Below the pieces are notes generated by a model. The model saw only the letters and a list, made by a program, of their open reading frames with translations. It was not told the origin of the DNA and did not search any database. From an uncultured Collinsella sp. (lineage in GTDB: Bacteria > Actinomycetota > Coriobacteriia > Coriobacteriales > Coriobacteriaceae): DNA of 64,000 nt. Made by a program: the position numbers and the translations under genes. Within the stretch, counting starts at the first letter, position 1. Each line of letters opens with the position of its first letter. The stretch spans positions 17,634-81,633 of the forward strand of contig UQHV01000011.1 in the NCBI GenBank assembly GCA_900540895.1, written 5' to 3'. This document shows, piece after piece, positions 42,999-51,780 of this stretch.

Positions 42999-44036
42999 AT
43001 GGACGTCAGGCTGCTTGGAAAGAAAAACGAGGGCGAGGGTCTTGAGGTCGCCGTTCCCGTTGATTCGGCTTTTGCAGAGCTAAAAGACAAGAGCGACGAG
43101 CAGCTGGCGGAGGCCCAGAGATTTTTGATTAACTTTATGAAAAAGGTTGCTCGGTTAAAGGGAGTGAGAATTGATCGGCTCCATTTCCTCCGCTCGGAGC
43201 TGAGGAAGAAGGGCGTCCATAAAGATGTTGTCGAGTTTGCCGTGGAAACAACCCCCGTTACTGCCGGAATCGATGCGGGTCTAATCGATAGAATTGCTAG
43301 GGAAGTAATTGATTTTGAGACAAAGAAGTCAACGGCCCTTTCCTTTGCAGCGGGTCTTCCCGGAGGTGTCGCGATGGCGGGCACCATTCCTGCCGATATG
43401 ACGCAATACTACGTGCACGCATTCAGGATTATGCAGAAGCTGGCATACCTGTATGGCTGGCAGACCTTTTTTGAAGAATGTGACGACGTTGATGACGAGA
43501 CTCTCTACGAAATGGCAGTGTTGCTCGGTGTAATGATGGGTGTAGGCAGTGCGAATTCGATGCTAACCGTAATCGCCAAAAACGCCCAAGAGACGGTCGC
43601 GAAAAAGGTCGCTCGCCAGTCGCTAACCAAGACCAGTTGGTATCCGATCCTGAAGAAGCTCTTGAGCTTCATGGGTATCAAGATAACAAAGCAGACGGTG
43701 GGGGATGCCGCTGGCAAGGTTGTTGTGGGCGTCGGTGGCGTAATCTCTGGTGTTATCACCTATACGGGTCTTTCAAAGGGATCGGCGCGCTTGCGTAGGC
43801 AGCTTAAGTGCTTGCCGCAGGCAAGCGAGCGGATTCCTGGCACTGGGTACCATGAAAAGGATGAGGCCGCGGTTGCCAAGAGGCGGATCGACGTAGCGGA
43901 ACCCCTCTTTATCGAAAAGTTCGGATTTACCCCCATGTTCTACGGCTCTATTGTTGAATATGCTGACCGGCTGGAGGAGTCACTGGCGACTGGAGAAGCG
44001 AAGCTGGATGCATATAATCCGGACGTTCTTCTCTGA
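42999..44036 (+). CDS. EcsC-family protein
   Basis: A protein of about 345 residues with the EcsC pattern. The hydrophobic glycine-rich centre has LSFAAGLPGGVAMAGTIPADMTQYYVHAFRIMQKLAYLYGW, and GDAAGKVVVGVGGVISGVITYTGL follows. EcsC proteins are associated with membranes and have no firm function. I chose ATG 42999 because GGAAGG is seven bases upstream; ATG 42969 is in frame. Base composition is AT-rich, like the lipoprotein gene before it. No ecsA or ecsB transporter genes are nearby. Confidence 0.8.
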   Translation: MDVRLLGKKNEGEGLEVAVPVDSAFAELKDKSDEQLAEAQRFLINFMKKVARLKGVRIDRLHFLRSELRKKGVHKDVVEFAVETTPVTAGIDAGLIDRIAREVIDFETKKSTALSFAAGLPGGVAMAGTIPADMTQYYVHAFRIMQKLAYLYGWQTFFEECDDVDDETLYEMAVLLGVMMGVGSANSMLTVIAKNAQETVAKKVARQSLTKTSWYPILKKLLSFMGIKITKQTVGDAAGKVVVGVGGVISGVITYTGLSKGSARLRRQLKCLPQASERIPGTGYHEKDEAAVAKRRIDVAEPLFIEKFGFTPMFYGSIVEYADRLEESLATGEAKLDAYNPDVLL

Positions 44037-44180
44037 TACTCAGCGGAATTAGGCTATGCGCAACAGGATTGTTGTTCGATCTAATGTGAACGTTGGATGA
44101 TGCTAGCTATTTATGGAAAACGGTTAAAAAGTTTTTCACCCCTTTTTCACTCCTCGGAGAAGGAGGAAAGAGACGCGAAA

Positions 44181-44215
44181 AAGAAAAAGCTCAGAAGCAA
44201 TTATGCTTCTGAGCT
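44181..44215 (-). terminator. Terminator of the tRNA-Thr gene
   Basis: AGCTCAGAAGC (44188-44198) pairs with GCTTCTGAGCT (44205-44215). On the minus strand it is followed by TTTTCTTTTT. Confidence 0.92.
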
Positions 44216-44227
44216 GCACGAATACAA

Positions 44228-44303
44228 TGGAGCCAGCGACCGGGCTCGAACCGGTGACCCCCGCTTTACGAGAGCGGTGCTCTACCAACTGAGCTACGCT
44301 GGC
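44228..44303 (-). tRNA. tRNA-Thr (anticodon CGU)
   Basis: On the minus strand the cloverleaf starts GCCAGCG, with a D arm GCTC-AGTTGGTAGA-GC. The anticodon stem-loop is CCGCT-CTCGTAA-AGCGG, giving anticodon CGT. The T arm is ACCGG-TTCGAGC-CCGGT, and the acceptor end is CGCTGGC-T-CCA with CCA encoded. Confidence 0.96.
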
Positions 44304-44510
44304 GACCATGTGGTGACGCAACTGAGGCGTCAACGGCTGTTTATGATACGGGACATCGCAAATCCGCGCAAGTGTTCTGACGGCTTTTCTCACTTTAAAT
44401 GCACTAATATTAGAGGCGTGATGTCTGCGGTACCCATTTGGTGCTTGACCTGCTGTTGAGTTGGTGGCCGACGTCCCGCTCGTATGGGTCTCAAACAGAA
44501 TGGGGCAGTC

Positions 44511-44993
44511 ATGGCTCAACCCAAGATTCTTCTCACGCGTATCGACGACCGTTTCATTTACGGGCAAGACGTTGAGCTATGGAACGAAGCCGTGGGTTCC
44601 AACCTCGTCCTAATCGTCAACGATGAGATCGCGGCAGATTCGCGCCAATGGGCACCCATGAGGGTGGCGGCGCCAGAAGGCATTTGGACGCGGTTTTTCT
44701 CGGTGCAAAGGACTATCGACATCATTCATACCGCAACGCCGCGTCAATGGATTCTGGTCATGGTGGCCTCACCCGCCGATGCGCTCGCGCTGGCTAAGGG
44801 CGGTGTGCCGATCACCAAGATCAGCATTGGCCATATGCAGGCAGGGGAGGGCAAACGCTCTGCAACGCCTGCCGTTGCCGTAGACGATATGGACATCGCC
44901 GCTTTCAAAGAGCTGCAAGAACTCGGCATAGAGCTAGAAATCCGCTACCTCCCCAGCTCCAATCCCGACCCCATCGGCAATCTGTTCAACTGA
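44511..44993 (+). CDS. Orphan PTS EIIB-like protein (mannose family) with Tyr at the catalytic position
   Basis: This 160-residue protein aligns end to end without gaps with the functional EIIB at 32692, sharing TRFFSxQxTID, KGGVPI and AFKELQELG. In the active site, RIDNRLVHGQV becomes RIDDRFIYGQD, so the phosphorylated His17 is Tyr17. The frame is intact and codon use is normal, so the protein seems maintained. It stands alone, with no EIIA, EIIC or EIID nearby. It cannot carry phosphate in the usual way; a regulatory or decoy role is possible. ATG 44511 matches the paralogue's start. Confidence 0.88.
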   Translation: MAQPKILLTRIDDRFIYGQDVELWNEAVGSNLVLIVNDEIAADSRQWAPMRVAAPEGIWTRFFSVQRTIDIIHTATPRQWILVMVASPADALALAKGGVPITKISIGHMQAGEGKRSATPAVAVDDMDIAAFKELQELGIELEIRYLPSSNPDPIGNLFN

Positions 44994-45060
44994 TCCCTTG
45001 GGGACGGAGAAAAGCGAATCATTTTGTCCTTGCGAGGGACGCGCGCGATGCTGCCTGTCA

Positions 45061-45212
45061 AAAACAATGCCCATTTACTACGTTTGATCGGCTATCGCCG
45101 AGCATGTCGAATTTGAGAAAAACAAAACCGCAGGTAGGCGGCTCGCGAATTTAGCAAAAACCGGTGCATGGTCGAGCATCCCGGGCTAAACGTAGTAAAT
45201 GGGCATAGTTTT
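45061..45212. repeat. Long inverted repeat around a 102-base core
   Basis: Arms 45061-45085 and 45188-45212 are reverse complements over 25 bases with one mismatch, carrying ATGCCCATTTACTACGTTT. The core has a small TCGGC/GCCGA hairpin and no gene. It lies in the 326-base gap between the orphan EIIB gene and the galactose mutarotase gene. The rest of that gap holds only the mutarotase terminator. Confidence 0.8.
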
Positions 45213-45257
45213 GATATGTCACTCATACAGTCACAGCGAAATTGAGCCCGAAAGATG

Positions 45258-45292
45258 AAAAAACGCCCGTCGGCGGTGGTGCCGGCGGGCGT
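45258..45292 (-). terminator. Terminator of the galactose mutarotase gene
   Basis: On the minus strand ACGCCCGCCGGC pairs with GCCGACGGGCGT, with one mismatch, followed by TTTTTC (45258-45263 on the + strand). Confidence 0.9.
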
Positions 45293-45319
45293 TGCTGTGC
45301 AATATGTCGCGTTGTGGGC

Positions 45320-46372
45320 CTAGTGCCTCATAAAGTGGTATTCGATCACATTGCTGTAGGGGTGACCCGGGCCCACAATACCCTGCGGGAACAGCGGCTG
45401 GTGCGGCGTGTCGGGGTACATTTCTGCCTCGAGGGCAAAGCCGGCGCCCCACCCATAGTTGGCATCGTCCTTGGCGTGTTCGTCGCCCAGCCAGTTGCCG
45501 GTGTAGAGCTGCACACCCGGGGCGGTGGTGTAGTAGTCCAGCTCACGGCCGGTCCACATCTCCTCGACGTGCATCGCGCGGCGCAGATTACGGCCGTACT
45601 GATAGCCATCGATGCACAGGCAGTGGTCGTAGCCGCGTGCCTGCTTAATCTGCGGGTCGTCGGCTTCCATGCCGGGCGCGACGGGGCGCAGCTCGCGAAA
45701 GTCAAACGGCGTGCCCTCGACCGGAGCGATCTCGCCGGTGGGGATGTTCTGCTCGTTGATGGGCAGGTAGTGGGCAGCGTTAGCAACAAAGAAGTGCTCA
45801 CAGTCCATGCCGGCGTTGTGACCGGCAAGGTTAAAGTACGTGTGGTTGGTCATGGACACGTATGTGGCGCGGTCGCTCTCACAGCCATATTCGATACGGA
45901 AGCAGCCGGTGCGCGTCACGGTAAACACGGCCGTAAAGGTGCGGTTGCCGGGCAGGCCCAACTCGCCATCCTCAAGCGAGGTGGTCATGCGCACGGCATT
46001 GTGGACCTCGTCGAGCTCAACGTCCCATACGCGCTTGTGCAGACCATGCTCAAGATCGCTGTGCAGGTTGTTGACGCCCTCGTTGGCGGGCATATGCCAG
46101 TCCGTGCCAGCGATGGTGATCGTGGCACCTGCAGTGCGGTTAGCCACAGGTCCGATGGTCGCGCCAAAGCAGGCGGGGTTGTCAAAGTAATCCTCGAGCT
46201 TATCGAAGCCCAGCACCACATCGCGCACGTTGCCGGGGATATCGGGCACGTCGATGCCCAACACGGTGGCGCCATAGTCCATAATGCGAACGCAGATCTC
46301 GGGCCCGTTGAGGGTGTAACGATGAACGGGGGTACCGCACGGCGCGGTGCCGAAAAGCTCGGAAGTGATCAT
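45320..46372 (-). CDS. galM: Galactose mutarotase (aldose 1-epimerase)
   Basis: It interconverts alpha and beta anomers of galactose or glucose. Active-site marks are visible: NRTAGA, the His in NEGVNNLHSD, the second His in TNHTYFNLAG and the general base Glu near FALEAEMYPDTPHQPLFP. The length of 350 residues is normal. The start at 46372 matches the domain start, with TTAGGAACC upstream. It is transcribed divergently from the DeoR regulator at 46579, which may control it. Confidence 0.95.
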   Translation of the reverse strand: MITSELFGTAPCGTPVHRYTLNGPEICVRIMDYGATVLGIDVPDIPGNVRDVVLGFDKLEDYFDNPACFGATIGPVANRTAGATITIAGTDWHMPANEGVNNLHSDLEHGLHKRVWDVELDEVHNAVRMTTSLEDGELGLPGNRTFTAVFTVTRTGCFRIEYGCESDRATYVSMTNHTYFNLAGHNAGMDCEHFFVANAAHYLPINEQNIPTGEIAPVEGTPFDFRELRPVAPGMEADDPQIKQARGYDHCLCIDGYQYGRNLRRAMHVEEMWTGRELDYYTTAPGVQLYTGNWLGDEHAKDDANYGWGAGFALEAEMYPDTPHQPLFPQGIVGPGHPYSNVIEYHFMRH

Positions 46373-46578
46373 TTGGTTCCTAACATCGAGGTATTTCCGA
46401 CAAACTGTAGCGCGAACAGGCGAGATTATCACTACACCCCACTAAAGCAGGGGGTATTTTTCTCAAAAAAGTGATGATTGGAGCTGCGCGGGCGTTCATT
46501 TGTGACGCGTACGAGTCTGATACAATTTGTTCGTTACTGTTTGAATGATATGCGCGCAAAGAACGGCGAGGATTCATC

Positions 46579-47343
46579 GTGATTAAGGCAGAGCGACAGG
46601 ATAAGGTTCGTCAGCTGCTCGAAGAGCAGGGCACGGTCTCGGTTAAAGAGATTTCTGATACGTTAGGTGTCTCGGATATGACGATCCGCCGCGACCTTGA
46701 GGAACTTGCGAGTCTGGGTGAGATCGAGCGCGTGCACGGCGGCGCCCGCAGTGCGCAGGGTCGTCCCCACGCTATGTTGCGCCATGAGTATTCGCACAGC
46801 GAAAAGCGCACCAAGCATGCCGAGGAAAAACTGCAGATCGCACGCCGTGCTGTGGAGCTTATCGAGGAGGGCTCTACTATCTTTTTGGGCACGGGCACCA
46901 CGGTTGAGCAGATGGCCTCGATGCTGCCGACGTTTCGCCTGCGCATTGTGACCAATTCGCTTTCGGTGTTTAACCTGCTCGAGGCGCGCGAAGACTGCGA
47001 GCTGTGCCTCGTGGGCGGTATGTACCGTCGCCGCACCGCCGCTTTTGTGGGACCGACGGCCGAGGATACCCTGCGTGCGCTGGGCATCGATGCGGCGTTT
47101 ATCGGCGCCAACGGCATTCTGGATGGCGACGTGTCTACGTCCAACATGGACGAGGGCCGTATCCAGCAGCTCGCTTTTAGCAAGGCCGACTCGCGCTATC
47201 TGATCGCCGACTCCAGCAAGATCGGCAAGCGCGACTTCTACACCTTCTGCCGCCTGGACAGCCTGGATGCCGTGGTGTGCGAGCCGGGTATCTCGGTCGA
47301 GGACCGCGCCGCCATCGAGGAGCACACGCAGGTCATCTGCTAG
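46579..47343 (+). CDS. DeoR-family sugar regulator
   Basis: A 254-residue repressor-type regulator. The N-terminal DeoR helix-turn-helix is VSVKEISDTLGVSDMTIRRDL, followed by GEIERVHGGA. The C-terminal sugar-phosphate-binding domain contains GTGTTVEQMA and GGMYRRRTAAFVGP. GTG 46579 has GCGAGGA upstream. It is divergent from galM across a 206-base gap, so a role in galactose or tagatose metabolism is likely. AgaR/LacR-type function is possible. Confidence 0.9.
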   Translation: MIKAERQDKVRQLLEEQGTVSVKEISDTLGVSDMTIRRDLEELASLGEIERVHGGARSAQGRPHAMLRHEYSHSEKRTKHAEEKLQIARRAVELIEEGSTIFLGTGTTVEQMASMLPTFRLRIVTNSLSVFNLLEAREDCELCLVGGMYRRRTAAFVGPTAEDTLRALGIDAAFIGANGILDGDVSTSNMDEGRIQQLAFSKADSRYLIADSSKIGKRDFYTFCRLDSLDAVVCEPGISVEDRAAIEEHTQVIC

Positions 47344-47453
47344 CTAACGCCGCAGACGATACTTCTGTCCTCTGCCGGCGCGGGGATTATCGCTTCACAA
47401 TGACGCGCAGAATGATATGCATATGCGCTCGGGCCAGGTATTCAGCTTGTGGG

Positions 47454-47759
47454 CTAGACCAGGCGGGCGTAGTTCTGTGACTGATGAAAGATGTGGGCGA
47501 TATAGATTGTTTCGTGCTCAAACTTGTATAGACACACGTAGTTGTTGACGGGAAACGATCGGTAATTACGTGCCGCTAGCTCTTGCATGTGCGAGAGGGG
47601 ACGTAAAAGCGGCTGCTCGCGAAGCAGATCAAGCTGATATTCAAACTCAGCGACAAAATTGCCCGCTGCACGCGGATTCTTGAGGATTTGAGCAAGGTAT
47701 CCGACAATACTCTCGTACTCATATCGTGCGCTTTTGAGGATTACGACGTTATAGGTCAT
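47454..47759 (-). CDS. RelE/ParE-family toxin
   Basis: This 101-residue protein has the RelE/ParE fold pattern: LKSARYEYESIVGYLAQILKNPRAA at the N terminus and YRSFPVNNYVCLYKFEHETIYIAHIFHQSQNY near the end. Such toxins cleave mRNA or inhibit gyrase. Its start overlaps the upstream antitoxin gene by 11 bases, the normal order of antitoxin then toxin. The AT-rich composition suggests mobility. Confidence 0.9.
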   Translation of the reverse strand: MTYNVVILKSARYEYESIVGYLAQILKNPRAAGNFVAEFEYQLDLLREQPLLRPLSHMQELAARNYRSFPVNNYVCLYKFEHETIYIAHIFHQSQNYARLV

Positions 47760-48015
47760 ATTTGTCTCGTATCGAAGCCGCGAAGGATTCGTAGTCGCTG
47801 TAGTCGCCTTGCGATATTTCGTCTTCTGCCAACATCATACGAGACAGCAGTTTTGCCTTGGCGATTTCTTCTTGCATGAGGCGATACTGGTCGCTGCTGA
47901 TGCAGTGCATGGCCTCGTAGCCGTTCTTAGTTACGGTGACGTCGCGCTCAGACTCAACAAGCGTGGTGAATGCAGCAGTGTCCTTCATATCTCGGACGGG
48001 CACACAAGCTGACAT
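47749..48015 (-). CDS. Phd/YefM-like antitoxin
   Basis: This 88-residue protein starts VPVRDMKDTAAFTTLVESERDVTVTKNGYEAMHCIS, the Phd/YefM DNA-binding pattern, and ends in a helical toxin-binding tail. The start at 48015 has AAAGGAGG before it. An in-frame upstream extension lacks a ribosome site. It is co-transcribed with the toxin gene and is expected to neutralise it and repress the pair. Confidence 0.9.
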   Translation of the reverse strand: MSACVPVRDMKDTAAFTTLVESERDVTVTKNGYEAMHCISSDQYRLMQEEIAKAKLLSRMMLAEDEISQGDYSDYESFAASIRDKYDL

Positions 48016-48080
48016 GGGTACCTCCTTTGCGTCGGGACACAATTGTACCACGGTATGTTAAAACGTCGGCGTCGTTGGAT

Positions 48081-48139
48081 TATCTCAATCTGTAACAGTT
48101 GGGAGTAGAAAACCGGGTTAGATGTTACAGATCGAGATA
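48081..48139. repeat. Palindromic repeat, TCTGTAACA family, copy A
   Basis: Arms of 17 bases, TATCTCAATCTGTAACA and its near reverse complement, enclose a loop with GAAAACCGGGTTAGA. It sits between the antitoxin gene and a GH1 gene. Confidence 0.85.
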
Positions 48140-48155
48140 TTCTGCTTCGGGCTAC

Positions 48156-48224
48156 CCGTTTGTCTCGATCTGTAACAGGTAGGGCCGAAAACCCCTGCTA
48201 GATGTTACAGATTGAGACAAACGG
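48156..48224. repeat. Palindromic repeat, TCTGTAACA family, copy B
   Basis: The 22-base arms (48156-48177 and 48203-48224) have one mismatch and start CCGTTTGTCTCGATCTGTAA. The loop has GGGCCGAAAAC. It is 17 bases from copy A and 22 bases from the terminator of the GH1 gene. Confidence 0.88.
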
Positions 48225-48245
48225 CCTGTTCGGACCGAGCCAAAA

Positions 48246-48290
48246 TAAAAAAGGCCGCATGCGAACCCGCGGAGGGATTCGCATGCGGCC
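48246..48290 (-). terminator. Terminator of beta-glucoside locus B
   Basis: On the minus strand GGCCGCATGCGAA pairs perfectly with TTCGCATGCGGCC and a run of T follows (A run 48246-48252 on the + strand). Confidence 0.93.
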
Positions 48291-48312
48291 GACAGGGGGT
48301 ATGCGGTGGAAA

Positions 48313-49734
48313 CTAGGCCATGAGCAGGCCGGTCTCTGCGACGTTCTTGTACCAGTACGCGCTCGCCTTGGGATAGCGCTTCTGGGTCTCAAAGTCGATG
48401 TAGAACAGACCATAGCGCTTGTTGTAGCCGTTGGTCCAGGAGAACTGATCCTGCAGCGACCACACAAAGTAGCCGTCGACGTTCACGCCGCCGTCGATTG
48501 CCTTGAGGATCCACGCGAGATGCTGGCGCATGTAGTCGATACGAGGGGCGTCGTCGATAAAGCCGTCCTCGAAGTCGTCCTTATAGCCCATGCCGTTCTC
48601 GGTGATGTAGATCTTCTTGTAGTTGGGGTAATCGTTTTTAATGCGGAGCAGCAGATCGTACAAGCCCTCAGGATAGATGATCCAGTCCCAATCGGTGGTG
48701 GGAACGCCTTCGCGCACGCATGACTCGCCCACGCCCTTGAGGAACCAGCGCGAGGAGCCCTTGTCGCCGGTGCCATTGTGGTTGATGTCGTTTTCGCCCT
48801 CGGCGGCACGCAGGAACTGGCACTTGTAGGTGTTGACGCCCAGGCAATCGTTGTAGGGGAGCGCGGCGGTCAGCGCGGCGATGTCCTCATCGCGGACGTC
48901 GAGCTCGCCGCCGGCGATATGGGCCAGCTTGGTCGCAGCCTCCATGGTGTCGGCTGCATAGTGGCCGCGGAAGGTGGCGTCGAGTACCCAGCGGTTGTTG
49001 ATGACGTCGGCCATGCGAGCTGCCTCACAGTCGGCAGCGCTGTTGGGGTTGAGGGGATACTTGGGCTCCAGGTTCTGGACGATGCCGATCTCGCCCTCAA
49101 AGCCGCCCTCATGGAAGGCGACGACAGCCTTGGCGTGGGCCACCATCATGTTGTGCATGAGCTGGAAGGCCTTGTCCAAGCGATACTTCTCGCCGTGCGG
49201 CCAGTTGCCGACGATAAAGCTGCCCTCGGCGGTCGCGGGAATCTCGTTAAAGGTAAACCAGTGCTTGACCTCGGTGAACTCGGCAAAGCAGAACTTGGCG
49301 TACTCGACGAAGGCATCGATGGTCGTGCGCGTCAGGAAGCCCTCGCCGCCGTCCTGATAAAAGGCCTCGGGCGTATCGAAGTGATCGAGCGTGACATAGG
49401 GGATAACGCCGGCATTGTTGCAGGTGGCAAAGAGCTCGTGATAGAAGGCGACGCCCTCGGGGTTGATCTCGCCAGTGCCGTTGGGGAAGATGCGGCTCCA
49501 GGCGATGGAGACACGGATGCCGTTGATGCCGAAGCGCTGGCACAGGTCGATATCGACCGGATATTTGTTGTAGAAGTCGCTTGCAGGATCGGGGGAGAAG
49601 CGACCCTGAGCAGCCAGGAAATCGTCCCAGGGCACTTTGCCCTTGCCGTGTGTACGGGTCTCGCCTTCAACCTGGTAAGCAGCGGTGGCGCCGCCAAACA
49701 CAAAGCCGTCGGGGAACTGCATGGGGTTGGTCAT
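48313..49734 (-). CDS. 6-phospho-beta-glucosidase, GH1 family (locus B)
   Basis: It hydrolyses a phosphorylated beta-glucoside delivered by the EIICB encoded upstream. The acid/base motif FTFNEI has Glu164, and the nucleophile motif is ITENGMGYKDD. The C-terminal block WSLQDQFSWTNGYNKRYGLFYID is typical. The 473 residues are full length. Its start follows AAAGGATG. It is 76 bases after the EIICB gene, separated by a strong hairpin. It is closest in sequence style to the locus D enzyme at 58073. Confidence 0.95.
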   Translation of the reverse strand: MTNPMQFPDGFVFGGATAAYQVEGETRTHGKGKVPWDDFLAAQGRFSPDPASDFYNKYPVDIDLCQRFGINGIRVSIAWSRIFPNGTGEINPEGVAFYHELFATCNNAGVIPYVTLDHFDTPEAFYQDGGEGFLTRTTIDAFVEYAKFCFAEFTEVKHWFTFNEIPATAEGSFIVGNWPHGEKYRLDKAFQLMHNMMVAHAKAVVAFHEGGFEGEIGIVQNLEPKYPLNPNSAADCEAARMADVINNRWVLDATFRGHYAADTMEAATKLAHIAGGELDVRDEDIAALTAALPYNDCLGVNTYKCQFLRAAEGENDINHNGTGDKGSSRWFLKGVGESCVREGVPTTDWDWIIYPEGLYDLLLRIKNDYPNYKKIYITENGMGYKDDFEDGFIDDAPRIDYMRQHLAWILKAIDGGVNVDGYFVWSLQDQFSWTNGYNKRYGLFYIDFETQKRYPKASAYWYKNVAETGLLMA

Positions 49735-49768
49735 GAGTCATCCTTTCTGTGGGATACGAATAGGGAGA

Positions 49769-49795
49769 GGTGCCCGAACTGGGGATTCGGGCACC
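49769..49795 (-). promoter_or_regulatory. Hairpin between EIICB and GH1 genes, locus B
   Basis: GGTGCCCGAA pairs perfectly with TTCGGGCACC around a seven-base loop, with no T tract. It may stabilise one part of the transcript or lower read-through. Confidence 0.6.
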
Positions 49796-49810
49796 AACAG
49801 AGGGAGGTAA

Positions 49811-51589
49811 CTAGTCGAGGTTCTCGCGGAGCCACTTGATGGCGCCAGCGGGGTCACGGGTAAGGTCGATATATTCCTTACCGCGCGGGGCGAGCAGCTT
49901 AATGCCCAGACGATCGGTGTCGGCCTTCATGTCGTTGTAGTAGCTACGGACCTGCGGGGCAAGCACGATAACGTCGTACTGATCCATGATGGCAGTGTGC
50001 TGACCATAGGCGCCTGCGGAGGAAGCAATATTCTCTCCGGTCTGTGCGGCACCTTCCTTGATGGCGTTGGCAAGCATGGCAGAGGTGCCGGCGCCGGCGC
50101 ACAGGACGAGGACCTTCAGGCCGTCGACATCCTTCTTGGCGGATGCGTCGGCGGCAGGCTCGGGCTGATCGGCGACAGGCTTGCTGTCGGTGGCAGCGGC
50201 GGTCGTCTCGACGGAAGCGGTAGTCTGCTCGACAGCGGGCGCAGAGGCGTTGGGGGCGATGACGGCAGCACCATCGGACTCAAGACCCAGCTCGGCGGCG
50301 CGCTCGGCCTCCTGGTCGCAGAGCAGCTTATCGTATGCCTTCAAGAACGGCAGGTAGATGATGGCGTCCAGCAAGATGATGATCGCGACAAATACCAGGG
50401 CAATAAGCTGGAAGTTCGTGGTGATGAAGATGCCGATGGGGGCAGGGGTAGCCCAAGGCACCACGAAGGAGAAGCCGTTCATGCCCACGTTATCGATAAA
50501 GAACTTGGCAACACTCACGTTGACGCAGCCGGCGGCAACAAAGGGGATGAGCATGTAGGGGTTAAGGATCATCGGCGCGCCAAAGAGCAGCGGTTCGTTG
50601 ACGGCGAAGGCAACAGGAACGATCGAGGCCTTGCCGACGGCTTTGAGCTGCTTGGATTTCATAAAGAGAATCAGCAGAAGCGGCACGATGAACGTGGCGC
50701 CGGTGCCGCCGAACTCACCCACGAGCGACATGTTAAAGGTGAGGGAGTGGGCGGGGTGGCCGCCTGCCAGCAGAACCTGCAGGTTTTCGGCCTGGTTGGC
50801 AAGACGGATGGGGTCGATGCCCGGCTGGACGATCGAGGGGCCGTGGACGCCGATGAACCAGAAGAACGCGGTGGCTGCCTGGATAAGGATAAGGCCAGGA
50901 TAGGTTTCTGCAGCGGTGAAGAGCGGGGAGAGCAGTTTGATAAGCAGCTCGGAGAACGGAACGCCCATGAGGTTGCGCACGACGACATCGATGATGCCGC
51001 AGATGATGACGGCGCCGCCAAAGGGGATGATGTCGCGGAAGTTCTGAGCGATGGCGCCCGGAACCTCCTTGGGCAGCTTAATGGTCAAATCGCGCGAAAC
51101 GCAGAATTTATAGACCCACACGGTAATGAACGCGGCGATATAGGCCGAGAACAGACCGCGCGTGCCCATGCTGGTGCAATCGAAGACCGAAAGTTCGGAG
51201 CCGTTGAACTTGGTGGTGAACTGCGTGACTGCGAGCAGCAGCATGCTGCACTGGGCGGCCACCATGGTGGAACCGTCGTTGAGCACTTTGCCGGCGGGCA
51301 TACGACGGTTCATGGATGCCGTGAAGTTCTTGGCGGTGGTGCCGGCAACCATGATGCCCATGACGCCCATGGTGAAGTTGTAGAGCTTGTTGCACCAGTC
51401 GATGAGCGGCTGGGGCAGCGTGATGCCGACTACGCCGGGAAGGGTGGCAATGAGCAGAAAGATCGAAGAGGTGAGGACAATGGGCATGCACCCAAGGAAT
51501 CCGTCCTTGATGGCCTGGAGGTATATGTTCCTCGAGATCTTCTCAAAGAACGGCTGATGCTTTTCGAGCATCTTTACGATGGCGTCCAT
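49811..51589 (-). CDS. PTS EIICB fusion, lactose/cellobiose family (locus B)
   Basis: A 592-residue transporter with an EIIC channel (residues about 1-430), an Ala/Pro-rich linker, and a C-terminal EIIB domain. The phosphocysteine is Cys497 in VLVLCAGAGTSAML. It starts IVKMLEKHQPFFEKIS. The fusion lacks EIIA, so it must use an EIIA in trans, probably from 62930. The GH1 gene follows in the same transcript. A perfect palindromic operator lies 102 bases upstream of its start. Confidence 0.95.
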   Translation of the reverse strand: MDAIVKMLEKHQPFFEKISRNIYLQAIKDGFLGCMPIVLTSSIFLLIATLPGVVGITLPQPLIDWCNKLYNFTMGVMGIMVAGTTAKNFTASMNRRMPAGKVLNDGSTMVAAQCSMLLLAVTQFTTKFNGSELSVFDCTSMGTRGLFSAYIAAFITVWVYKFCVSRDLTIKLPKEVPGAIAQNFRDIIPFGGAVIICGIIDVVVRNLMGVPFSELLIKLLSPLFTAAETYPGLILIQAATAFFWFIGVHGPSIVQPGIDPIRLANQAENLQVLLAGGHPAHSLTFNMSLVGEFGGTGATFIVPLLLILFMKSKQLKAVGKASIVPVAFAVNEPLLFGAPMILNPYMLIPFVAAGCVNVSVAKFFIDNVGMNGFSFVVPWATPAPIGIFITTNFQLIALVFVAIIILLDAIIYLPFLKAYDKLLCDQEAERAAELGLESDGAAVIAPNASAPAVEQTTASVETTAAATDSKPVADQPEPAADASAKKDVDGLKVLVLCAGAGTSAMLANAIKEGAAQTGENIASSAGAYGQHTAIMDQYDVIVLAPQVRSYYNDMKADTDRLGIKLLAPRGKEYIDLTRDPAGAIKWLRENLD

Positions 51590-51690
51590 AGAGCTCCTTT
51601 GCTACTTGATGCGCGATGCATGTGGATGGAACTGGTCGTCGATGGATGGTCAGGACTGCCCGGAAACCTTCCTGTTTAAGGAAGGCATTG

Positions 51691-51730
51691 CGAAATGACA
51701 ACGTTGTCATTTCGTTAATGACAACGTAAG
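51691..51730. promoter_or_regulatory. LacI-type operator of locus B
   Basis: Bases 51691-51714 are a perfect 24-base palindrome centred on AATGACAACGTTGTCATT. A second half site, AATGACAACGT, follows at 51717-51727. It lies between the divergent EIICB and LacI genes. Confidence 0.85.
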
Positions 51731-51780
51731 ACATTTTTGGAAGAGCAACAAGGATATACGGGTGAGTGGTCGATATTGTT

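Noticed and set aside
44097..44459. Protein-coding frame over the tRNA-Thr gene
   Set aside because: It overlaps the tRNA and its terminator and has the familiar spurious SDRARTGDP translation of a tRNA antisense.
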